In this document: positions 43,801-55,800 of the stretch, piece after piece | Layout: every line of letters starts with the position of its first letter | Numbering within the stretch: position 1 is the first letter of the stretch | NCBI RefSeq assembly: GCF_022682495.2 | Contig: NW_026527282.1 | Location: 30,706 to 94,705, forward strand | Length of the DNA stretch: 64,000 nt | Reading direction: 5' to 3' | Source: Desmodus rotundus | Taxonomy: Eukaryota > Chordata > Mammalia > Chiroptera > Phyllostomidae | Position numbers and translations under genes: made by a program | Notes under the pieces: model-generated | Databases searched by the model: none | Told to the model about the DNA's origin: nothing | What the model saw: the letters and a program-made list of their open reading frames with translations, nothing else

Positions 43801-46800
43801 TTTCTGCTTGCTGTCCTTTATTGAAGGGTCTCACATCCTCATGGGACTCCAGCCAAACCAGAAACCAGACAGGTCCTCCATATATAGCAGAAGGCCTGGG
43901 AGGGGAGGGGGATGACTTATGATCCCACCACACCTTCCTGGAAACAGAAACCACCACAGACAGACAGACAAGGGCAAGAGGGAAGAACTTCCCTCACTCT
44001 GCGTTGTCTTCCATTGGTCCCCACTTGAAAAGAAAGTCAAACACTGGCTACACAGCACCCTAGCCCCACCTCACCCATAGCAGAATTTGTGGGACTCCCC
44101 TCCTGCACCTTCAAGAACAACCCCTGCACCACAGTCCTGACTAGGGATGGGGGTGGGGAGGCCCCAACCCCCTGAGGAGTTTACTTCCCCACTGGCCACC
44201 CCTGTCCGCAAGTCCCAGAAGGTCCCACTATACCCACAAGAACTCCCTGGGAGAGGGTTCCATGCAGCCTGAACCCCAGGACTTTCAGCTTAAAAAGCAC
44301 ATCTGTTATCCCCTTCAGGCCCAACCATACCCAGTCCAATGGTCCCCAGGGCTCCACTACCCCCACGCACTTCTTCCCCACAAATGAGACGGCAGTGCTC
44401 AGCCCCTGACCTGAAGGAGAGGGGGGCAGCCGTGTGAGTCCCACATCCAGGGCAGAAATGGCCTGGTAGGGGCCCCTTGCTGAGAGAAGAGAAGATGCCT
44501 GAAGTGCTACTTCCCCAGAAGCCCAGGGGCAGGGAAGCCCTACAGGCGAGAGAGGTTCTAGTTGGTGCTAGATGACATGGGTGCGGGGCAGTAACAGGCC
44601 AGAGGCTGAAGGAAGAAGAGGGCACAGAGTTGCCAGGAGCAAACCAACGTGGTGGAAGAGTAATAGGAGGCTGCTTTGAGGTCACCTCTGGAAGCTCAGC
44701 TTACGGTCATGAGAGCCCACAAAGTGGGCTGGGGGCCTTCGCTACCTCCCTCTCCCACCCTGGCTGGGAAATCAGATGCGAAGGAATATGATTTTGTTAG
44801 ACAGGTTTGAGCTTCTGAGGGACACAAAACTTTTGTATTAAAATTTCTTAACATCCCCTCTGAAGAAGCAGTTTTCACCCCCTGGGCAGGAGAGTGATAG
44901 TACGCCTAATGAGAACTCATGACCTAGTAAATGGCAGAATTGGGATTTCAACCTGATACCAAGTCTAGATGCCAGATCTTTTTCACCATATCCACAACTT
45001 AAGTGGCTTGAATGAGTTGTATTCTTCTAGTAACCATTTATTGTAACTTCTCAGAACAAGTAACATTATATTCTCCCAAGCTTATTCAGCAGATACTTTG
45101 TTTCTACTATATCGGTTTCAGATGACTTACAAGAATTCTTCAAACATGCAGTACCTGACTGTTTAGCCAGGGGCACTGACCTCCTTTCTGTTAGACTGTC
45201 AAATAAAAAAATGACAACAGCCAACATGATAGCCCTCTATTAAGAATGGTTCAAAATTATACCTGTTTTTTTGTAAGATCAGCAAAAAATACATTTTTTG
45301 GTGTGCTACAGAATTTTAGTAATCAGTTTATATGTACCATGAGACGAAAAGGGTTGAAAATCACTGGTTTCGATACTGGACTATAGTATAGAATAAGACA
45401 CTCATTGCATGAGACTTACATTTTATTGTGGTGGGGGGTGGAGACGAGAATTAAAACAGGATGATGCAGTGAAGTGGCTAAGTGACTGCTTTAGTTTGGC
45501 TGGTCATGGAAGGTCTCTTCTGAGGCAAAACGCTGAGATCTGAATGACAAGAAAAGTCTATAATGCAAACATGGAGAAAAGCATCCCAGGCGAGGGGGCA
45601 GCTACTGCAAAGGCTCTAAGGAAGAAACAGGCTCAGTGTGTTTGAAGAACAGGAAGAAGGCTAGTGTGACTGGAGCATAGTGGAAGGGGGGGTGACAAGG
45701 TTGGAGTGACAGACCAAGATCCCCTATGGGACCAGATCACATAGGGTTGTGTCCTTTAGGTCGATAACCATCAGCCTGGTTTTCACATCATTTTCTTCAA
45801 GTAACCGTGGATTACAAATATTTGAAGGGGAAAACTCCATAAGGTTCCAAAAAGGAACACTTGAATTTGCCCCCTGCCAAGCACTAGGCTGAATCCTTGG
45901 AAATGGAGTGATGTGTGGATATACGCTGATGTAGCCTATATGGAAAATGTAGGTTACCTGCAAATACTACACCATGCTGTGTAAGGGACTTGAGCATCCT
46001 TAGATTTTGGTATCTATCACAGGGAGTCTTGTAACCAATGGATACAAAGAGGTGACTAATTCCAACTATAAGGGGAGCCATTGGAGGATTTTCAGCAGGA
46101 TCATGAAATTCTGTGGTCCTTTTTTCAAAATAATCACTTTGGCTGGTGTGTGAAGAATTAAATGCAGTGGTGCAAGAGTGAAAACAGAAAGACCAAGAGA
46201 AAAGCCTAACTTTTAAAAATATTTTTCTCCTCCCTTGTGCCCTCTAACGTGAGTGAGAATGTAGGGAAGTGATGGTGCCACTGTGGCTAGCGATTAAAGA
46301 GGAATTCGTGCTTCCCTGCACATTTGCCTGTCTGCCAGCATTTTCCACTTAGACATCTGCCTATGTGATAGTGAGATTTTTGCCTCGCTCCTCAGCCTGA
46401 CCAGAAAGCTTGGCCTTTGTACAGGATCAGGAGAAAGGCTAGTCCTTTCAGATCTGCTTGAGCCGGTTAAAACTTCATCCTCATTGGCCACTGTGAAAAA
46501 GCAACTGAACAGAGTCAAATCAAAGAAGACTGTGGAGTTACCCCTTAACAAAGAAGAGGTTGAGCGGGTGAGTTACAAAGTGTCCATTAAGGGGAAATTG
46601 AACTAATCAGGGAAAAACGAGCATGAAGAGGAGGGGAAAGCCTGACAAGTGCCAGGGTAAGTGTGATTGCCTCACCATGGAAAAGATTAATCTCAGGGAA
46701 AGTGCAGTCCTGAGAAGTAAGCACGAAGTAACCTCTAGCACCCTGATTATTCTTCCTTGGGCTAAGAAACATGGCTTCCTATTTTCCCACTTGTCCTTTG

Positions 46801-49800
46801 AGCTTGATGCCTAATTTTGTGGCTCTGTTGTGTACCTTACCTGTTTCAGATCCACAGAGAAGTGGCATTCAATAAAACCTCACAGGCCCTCTCCAAATGG
46901 GATCCCATCGTTCTGAAGAACCGTCAAGCAGAGCAGTTGGTTTTCCCCATTGAGAAGGAGCAGTCAGCCTTTGCTCCCATTGAACATGTGCTCAACGGCT
47001 GGAAGGTAAGTGCAATACAAAGAAACCATATCCTGGAGAGTGAGATTGTGCAGTGCAGAGATTGCAGGGTCTACAGTGTATTTGGTTGGACATGTTAAAG
47101 TGAAATTCTAGCTGCAGTCACTGTAGTTTATTAGGAAGGGAGAGGAGAGGATGGTAAGACTTATTGTCAGCCATGCAGTAGCAGTCACAGTGGCTGCATA
47201 GTTGCTCTTACAGCATCAGTTTGTAGCTTACGGTACATGGTTACTTCTGTGTGTTTGTGGTAAAACATCAAATTGCTCGTAGAGGGGAAATAATGTTTTC
47301 TTGTTCACACCCCAGTTTTTAAAAAGCTTTTAAAGCCACATTCTGATCTGGGGAAAATGAGGAACGCAGTGGCATTACCGATGCCTTAGTAGGGATATAG
47401 GAGCAGCAGGCTCAAAGTTTGCCTGTAAAGGAAGATCACGTTAAATTATAACGTTGCTGATAGAATCTTAGCAAGTAACTTACTATGACTGAGCTGTAGA
47501 AAATTTTCTAGAGCTGAGTTTCCCCAACACTGGTCCCTGGCAAATTTTTCATCCATCTGAAGCCGAAGGATAATTGTGAGTATGGTGGGTATAAGTTTGC
47601 CAGCTCTTCCTTATTACAAGGTTATTCTTTCCACTTTAATGGTGTTGAAATAGCTTTTCTTTTGTAGCGTGATGCTAATACTAAAGGATGCAGTTGGGGG
47701 TGGGACAGTAGTTATGCCCTTGGCAGAATGAAAAGTTGGTAATCCCTCATGGGTCCTTAAAGTCTCAAAATTTTTTTGCTTTAGTCTGTGAACAACTGCT
47801 TCAGAATAGCTAGCCTTTCTTGTCCATACACCATTGGTTATGGAGTCTATAATGGGATATTCTGTCTTAAGTTTTTTAAAAAATGGGTGAAAACAGCACC
47901 GCCCAAACTGTGAGCAGATGGCCCTGTTTATGCTTTTCCTCTGCTTTCTACAAATCCTTCTACCTTCCAACACGCGTGAGGATGGTTTTGTTTTTTCCTA
48001 AAGATTCAGGAACGATAGTGTCCTGTATGTCAGGGACTTGAAATAATTAAAGCTAATCAAACTACACATGGCTTGCTGCCATAGCTAGAAATTTAGCAAG
48101 TGGTTGCTTATTGCGGGGATAAGCTCTGTTTCTGCCATTCTCTTTCTAGGATGCTTCCTTTTCCACATGAAAAAGAGATCAGGTTTAAAGTGTGGCTGCA
48201 GGATGGAAGGGAGACTTTAGGAAAAAAAAAATTAAGAGGTAATATAATTTGCAGGATTCAAAAATATTGTAAAAGTACAGATGATATATAGTGAAAAGTC
48301 TGACCCCACCCCTGTCCCCATCTGATCGTTTTTACCCCCGTACTCACCCAGGTCTAACCACTTCTATAAGTTTTTTCTGTTACTGTTAACTTAAGAGTTT
48401 TGCTGATATATTTCTGTTTACCTCATATTTACCAAAAATTAGTAATGCACTACTACATACTCTTCCGCACCTTGCTTTTTCCAAATGACAGTGTAATCTT
48501 AGAGAACATGGGAAAATACTGAATTGGGTATTAGGATGAGATGCAGGTGAAGATTGCACTAATAATGGCACCTCTACCCTCCAGGAAGTCCCTGTGCAAC
48601 ACGGAGTGGCTCAGAGACTCTCCATTGAATCTGCTGGACCATTCATGCTAACACTCATTTTTAAAAAATGATGCCAGTGTGGCACAGAGAAATAAGAGGT
48701 GCTTCCTAGCTAGCAACTCTCAGTTCTATTCTTAGAACTTAAAAGTGTACATTACTGCCCTGACTGATGTGGCTCAGTTGGTTGGAGGTTGCCCCGCAAA
48801 GCAAAGTGGTGCTGGTTCGATTCCTAGTCAGGGCACATGCCTGGATTGCAAGTTTGGTCCCTGGTTGGGGCATGTGCAAGAGGCAATGGATTGATGTTTC
48901 TAACCCTCTTTCTCCCTCCCTTCTCCTCTCTAAAAAAAAAAGTGTAAAGTACCAAGGACTAGTAACATACTAGTATTTCTGGAGATTAAGAATCCAAAAA
49001 GTATCCTGGCTGGTGTGGCTCAGTGGATTGAGCGCTGGCCTGTGAACCAAAGGGGTCGCCGGTTGCATTCCCAGTCAGGGCACATGCCTGGGTTGCAGGC
49101 CAGGCCCCCAGTTGGGGGCATGCAAGAGGGAACCACACATTGATGTTTCTCTTCCTCTCTTTCTCCCTCCCTTCCCCTCTCTTTAAAAACAAATAAATAA
49201 AATCTTTTAAAAAAAGAATCCAAAAAGTCTGCAGTATAGTTTTGGTCCAGCTTCCCAAAATTCCACTGGACTCTAGCTGAGAAGAGTTAAGTGGGACAAT
49301 GCACGTGAAAGCATTTATAAACTGCAAAGTGCTAGCAGTGATGTAAGGTAACTTCGCAGCCTCGCTCTCCTTCCCCCCACTAGCAGCCTACACTAGCACT
49401 TCCCAGAGTGTTCACCTCAAAACCTTAGTTTCTCAGTATGCCCTCAGAAGAGGTGGGGGTGGGATCCCATTGCTAGAAAATGCTGCCTGTCCCTGCTGGA
49501 GATTGGCGATTCCCAATATGTATTAGCCTTTTAAAATCTATGAAAAGATGATAAAGAAACCCCTTTGACTTACTCTAACCCAGAGTGTACAGATATTGCT
49601 AAAATAAGTTAAATTCTAAACTTTTTAAAAAATGAAACCAATCTTGTTAGCTGATGAAGAACATGCTTTGGGAAGAGCTGGTCTCCACTGGGAAGGTGTT
49701 CTCTCACCTTCTTGCCCTACTGCCCCTACTGAAACTTCTTTCAAAGGCCATGAATGAGAGACCTCCTAGTCGCCACATCCCAAGCCCTCCCAGTCGTCAG

Positions 49801-52800
49801 CCAGTTTGACACTATTGACACATCGCATTGTTTAAAACTCCTGCCTTGGCTTCTGTGACATACTCCCGATTTTTATCTGTCTGACTTTCTTAGTCCTTTT
49901 TCTTCTTGCTCTGTGAATTCTGTGACTTAGCACTATCGCCCATATATGCTACAGACCATTGTCAACCACTTCCTTCTGAGCTCCAGTCCCAGATCCAGTG
50001 ACTCGCAGGCCTCACCTGGTCTCCTCTATGCATCTTAAACTTCACACACAACACAGCGAACCTGGTATTTTCCTTTCCCAGACTCCCAGACCCTGCCTGG
50101 ACTACCACCTTCGTTCTGTAACTCAGTCAACAGCACAACTCCATACCCCAGTCCCTTAGGTTGGAAACCTCAGCCGTCTGACTTCTCCTCCTGTTAACTC
50201 TCCCCCTCAGCCCAGACAGGGGGCTAGTCTGTAAATTCTGTCTCTGTAATAGCTCTCAGGTCCCTGGTTCCTCTTTTCACTTTCATTTTCAACTTTCGTT
50301 TGCCACTTTACGTACCAGGTGGAGCAAAAGTAGGTTTACAGTTGTTCATATGGGAAAGAATACAATAATTAATAGATAATAATAAGAAGAATAAACTGTG
50401 TTTTGTGTACTCACACCTGTAAGCCTACTTTTGCCTCACCCTGTATATCCCCTTACACAACCACCAGGATTTTGTTTGTGAAACATAAAGCCAGTTGTCA
50501 CTCTCCTGCTTCAGATCCTTCAAAAGGCTCTCCACTTAGAGAAGGAGACAAATGCACCTAGCATTTTAGCTATACTGGACAACGCATTGTCCCCTTACGT
50601 CTCCTTTCCATATGTCTGTGTTTGCTTTTACCCGTCTCTCCACTGGCTGCCCCCCTTGCAGAATTGGGCTTACACCTCAAACAAAGCCTAATTCAAAAAG
50701 TAAGTCAACTCTCTTCCTTCTCCAAGGCTAACCCACCCCTTGATCAGAATTAATTGTTCCTCTGTGATTACTCCTATGGACTAACATTTAACCTATTATG
50801 TTATTAGTGATGCGTGTGTCTCTTTCCTCTGAAAGGCTGTGAGCTCTATGAGGACAGGAATGATCTTAATTATGCATTTCAGCACCCTCTACAAGTACCT
50901 GGAATGTAACTGCAATCATTAAATGTTTGTAAATTGAATTGGAGGGAGATTACAACATTGTAATATAAATCACTTTGTAGCCTGTGATTGATCACTGCTG
51001 CAAAAACTAAAAATGGAAGAACATCTACCTTTACTATTCAATGGAATAGGTTTATGGTTAAATCAATAGCACTGTGTAATGTACGATGACGTGTGTTTAT
51101 GCATTTGTCTAGATATTTGTAAGTTTGATCGTGACTATGATGTATATGGCTGTTGAAGAAAACCACATGTAAAACGCACATGTAAAGTGCGTATGAGGTT
51201 TGAAACTGGCTCTGTTGCCCAGGGCTATCTTCGTGCATTGCAAAAATGAACCGTGTCACAATCGGCCTGATTATTTTAGCCATCCTCACATTATCAGTCA
51301 AGCAATAAAGGAGGGCTTTGGCTGACATGTGAAGTAACTGGTTCACAGTTCGTACATTTCATACATATAGAGACTACCTAGCATGCAGAGTTAACTGGAA
51401 ACTGAGGAATTGGGACCAAAGTTAGAAGATCACTCAAATTCAGTTTGAGCCCTGGCTGGTGTGGCTCAGTGGATTGAGTGTTGGCCTGTGAATCAAGGGG
51501 TCACCAGTTCAATTCCCAGTCAGGGCACATGCCTGGGTTGCAGGCCAGGTTCCCAGTAGGGGGTGCATGAGAGGCAACCACACATTGATGTTTCTCTCCC
51601 TCTGTTTCTCCCTTCCCCTCTCTAAAATATAAATAAATAAAATATTTTTAAAAAATAAATTTGAACTGTCAGGAAGAAGTCTTAATTATATGAAGGTCAT
51701 TTTTTTTAAAGATTTTATTTATTTTAGAAAGAGGGGAAGGGAGGGAAGAAGAAAGGGAGAGAAACATTGATCAGCTGCCTCTCATATGCGCCCCAACTGG
51801 GGACCAAACCCACAACCCAGGCATGTGTCCTGACCGGGAATCACACTGGTGACCTTTTGCTTTGCAGAACAACAGCCAACCAATGAAGCCACACGGGTCA
51901 GGGCATAAAGGTTGTGTTTTTAAAAGCAGTGTCTTTTTGTGCTCATCTTAGACCTAATCTCCCCTTTCTTCAAGAAATATTCTTAAAAGGAGGCTTATAT
52001 GAATCCGAGGTTCCTAACTACACTGTATACATAACAACACAGGGACCATTTTGTTTTGCAACTATCAACACTGACATTCAGTACTGCTCAGCCTGTGTCC
52101 TGCCAGCATTTACCTTGTGGGCATCCTGCTTCGATTCTTAAGAGAATGGCATTCTGTTTTACATGCATTAATAATTTGAACACCAACTGATACCTCAGTA
52201 ATATTAGAGAGCAGCCTCAGCGTCCCCTTGTTGAAGTTGTCTTAAATCAGAATATGGTAAGGCCTTGTCTGCACTGCTAGGCAGCAAACCTGAAACCTCT
52301 TCTCTTGCTGTAATAGCCAATCCTACCCAGTTAGTGATTCCAATTATGGTGTCAAAGTAGATTGTCATAGGGCTGGAAAGAGGGAGACTGTAGGAGCATG
52401 GCTGAAGACTCAGAATGTTTTGTTACCTCTTTAAGGCAAGAACTCCTCTGGAGCAGGAAATTTTTAATCTCCTCTCTAAGAACAAGCAGCCAGTGACAGA
52501 CCCTTTACTGACTCCTGTGGAAAAGGCCTCTGTCAAAGCCATGAGCCTGGAAGAGGTAAGTGTAATAGGCCTTTTATACAGCAGGCAGGGTCTGTTTCTC
52601 CCAGCATTTGCCCACAAGCCCAGGAGTCACTTTGAATCTCACTCATTGTAGGCTAAGATGCGCCGAGCAGAGCTTCAGAGGGCCCGGGCCCTGCAGTCCT
52701 ACTATGAGGCCAGGGCTCGAAGAGAGAAGAGAATCAAAAGCAAAAAGTAAGGAGATACACCTGAAACCTCTATAATTTTGTTAACCATTGTCACCCCAAT

Positions 52801-55800
52801 AAATTCAATTAAAAAAGTAAAAAAAAATAAAATAAAATAAGGAGACTCATTCTAACTAGCCTTGGGTTCCACGAGAGAAAGTGAGGTGGATAATCACAAG
52901 TCTTTAGGAAAGAACCCTTGACACGGCAATTGGGGTCATATAGAAGAGGTCGCAAATAGGAGTGACGAGCGTTTTCTTTTCCCCCTCAGACCAACCTCAT
53001 AAAGTTTTGCCTGCTTCAGTAGTGCCCTCTCCTCTGGCCTTGGCTTTCTGGCTTGGTTTTGCTTAAAAAAAAAAAAAGGACTGTTCAATGACTTTCTCTC
53101 CTTTCCAGGGCATGATGGAGTGATTCTGCACAATGAGCTCTGAGTTCTAGAGCTGTTGAGGCCAGCAGAGCTTCCTTCCAACCTTTTTGCTTCTTTGGAA
53201 CATGTTCTGTTCTTCCCTTACACTGTAGGAGCAGAGGAACCCTTTGCTGAGCAAAGGCCTGCCCCTGTGGGCTGCAGGGACTGAGAGGCCTGCCGGTCCT
53301 CTCAGGTCCCAAACTTGGCTCCCTCCAGTCAGCTAGCTCTGTGACATCCATTCTGGCCTCTGTGTAAGGAAACCCCTTGGGTAGTGGGACACTTCTGTGT
53401 GTGGCATCAGTGTTTCCACTAAATATCTTTCCCCGTACCCCTCTCACTACCCTGTAGGTATCACAGAGTTCTGAAGAAAGAAAAGGCCAAGAAAGCTCTA
53501 AAAGAGTTTGAGGAGCTGCGGAAGGTCCATCCTAGTGCTGCACTGGAAGAACTGGAAAAACTCGAAAAGGCCAGAATGATGGTGAGGCTGCCTCTCGTCC
53601 TACCCCTTGAACCAGCTTCCCCCAAAAAGTGGTAAGGATCTCACTCTGACCTTTCTTTCCAGGAGCGAATGAGCCTTAAGCACCAGAACAGTGGAAAATG
53701 GGCGAAGTCAAAGGCAATTATGGCCAAATATGACTTGGAGGTAAGCGACCATCAGGATGAGAGAATGGGAGGAATTGTAGGAAAGAGAGTTATGTAAGAG
53801 CCATGAGAATGAATGGAAAACCAGGAATCTAAACGGGCATCAGAAAATCTTTGAGGCAGAGAGGAGAATGACCAGGGACAAGGTGGAAAAGAAGAGATGA
53901 AAGGGGAAAGAACACTGAAGGCAAGTCCAGTTAAAGAGGAGAGGAGCTTTCTTTTCTTTTTTTTTTTAAACCACAAGGAATCTCCTGTTTCACATGTTGA
54001 TTCCTTGTGGACACAGATTTTGTCTTCCATTATATTCCATAGCTATTAACACAGTGGTATAAGCGTAGTTTAAAGAGTAGACCCCAGTTAAAATTACTTA
54101 AGTCAAATCGAGAGGAGGCAGCTTTCAGAAATGGATCAGGAAAGGTGTTATTGCGTTCACTAATGACAAGGCACACGTGCTGCAACTCCTTCTTCCAGGC
54201 TCGCCAGGCTATGCAGGATCAGTTGGCCAGGAACAAAGAACTGACGCAGAAACTCCAGGTGGCCTCTGAGAGTGAGGAAGAGGGAGGTGTGGAAGAAGAG
54301 GGGGATCTCTTTGTCCCTGATGCGGTGAATGAGGCACAGAAGACTGCAAATGGACTAAACCCCTGGATGGTCAGGAATCACCCTGGTGACGCAAAAGAGG
54401 CTGAAATCCAGAAAGACCCCGAACAACTTCCAGAGCCCGTGGCCAATGAGGCTTCTGAAAGTGAGGGAGAAGAAAGACCAATGGCAGAGGAAGAAATTGT
54501 GTTGAAAGAATTTGAAGAGAAGCGATTGCTTAGGAAAACATCTGGGCTCAACCACAATGCCAAACCAGTGGACAGGCAAGAAACAAAAGGTGAGTTGTGG
54601 TGGACCGGAAGGGAGAGCTAGTGCAAGTGCTGCGGACCCACTGTGAGAGGAATCCGTGCCCACCCACACACACTGCAGAATGATGGGGCTCCAGGGACTT
54701 TCAAGAGAGTGCCCTGGGTCTCTGAAGAGCAGATAGATTATCATAATTACCATTTTTCTTCAAAGGCATTTAATAAGTGGTCATCTGCATGGCTGTGCAG
54801 TGTGTGTTCCAACACGCTTTCTGCTCAGGGGGGCTTACAGTGTTCAGAAAGACAGGGCTACACCATCCTTGAAGCCAGGGCAGGAGTTAATATCGCTGGT
54901 ACCCACAGCAGGGAGAGGTGCACAGGCTGGGGTGGCAGATCTGAAAACCATTCACACCCACACACACAGCTAGATTTTGAGGCATTCTAAAGTGTCTTCA
55001 AATGATGACCGTAGTGTCCTGTTTTGTTTAAAAAGTGGGAGTGCTGTCTTTAGCACTTCATAGATGCTGGTTGATATATGATACAGGTAGAGACTTTCTG
55101 CACAAGAGTGAATGACTCTACAAGGTGCGTGGTAAATTAGAATTTTTACCCCATGCTCAGACTTGATTTGCATATTATATTTCCTACCTGTTACCTTGAA
55201 GAGATTTTACATTAACAGTGTTAGGTTAGCACCCTTGAGACAGGTCAGAGAGCTCCCATTCTGGGGAAAAAGCAGGTCCCTAAAGCCTGCTTAGGGACCT
55301 ACCTAGATTCAGATTCACCTAGCTATCTGCATGGAGTTTTGCGTCTGATTGTATTTCCTGTAGAAATAATGTATTTGGGTGACAGCAAGAATCTTTTTCC
55401 ATCAAAAAATGAAAAGAGCTGTCATTTAGAATGTGCCATAAGGCCTTAGGGTTTTCAGCTAGAGAGTTCTGGGATTAATGGCATAGTTATAATTTCCAAG
55501 AGGATTGCGGAGAGCAGCGGTGCTGCGGCCAAGGGTTTGGGGCAGCGTCTGTACCACCACAGGATACCAGATGCATCCTCCTGAGCCCCCTCCAAAGCTG
55601 GCCATGTAGCTAAATGTATAGTGCAGTTGGTTGTGGTATGAAAGGTAGATTTGAATTTCCTAGGATGATAAATAAACAGAACATTCCCAAACCTTTGGGG
55701 AAATAGTGGGAAGTTGTGAAACCCAAACAAAATGGGCAAGGAAACTTGATCCCTGAGGAATAGACATATATATCTCCAAAGCCCAGATCTCAAGAAGATC

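Larger units (their letters stand above)
43749..45366. mobile_element. Possible hAT-like element ends flanking a retrocopy
   Basis: The outer ends cagtgtttctcaaccttttc (43,749) and aaaagggttgaaaatcactg (45,347-45,366) are near-complementary, as in hAT (Charlie-type) transposons, and the right part (ggtgtgctacagaattttag, taccatgagacgaaaagg) resembles known mammalian repeats. No 8-bp target-site duplication was found and the interior is not transposase. The pairing may be incidental. Confidence 0.3.

Noticed and set aside
53085..53447. A 120-codon minus-strand frame beside UTP14A exon 9
   Set aside because: It lies opposite intron 8 and carries no domain or splice signals of its own.
54355..54753. 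A 132-codon minus-strand frame over UTP14A exon 11
   Set aside because: It is the antisense shadow of a real coding exon.
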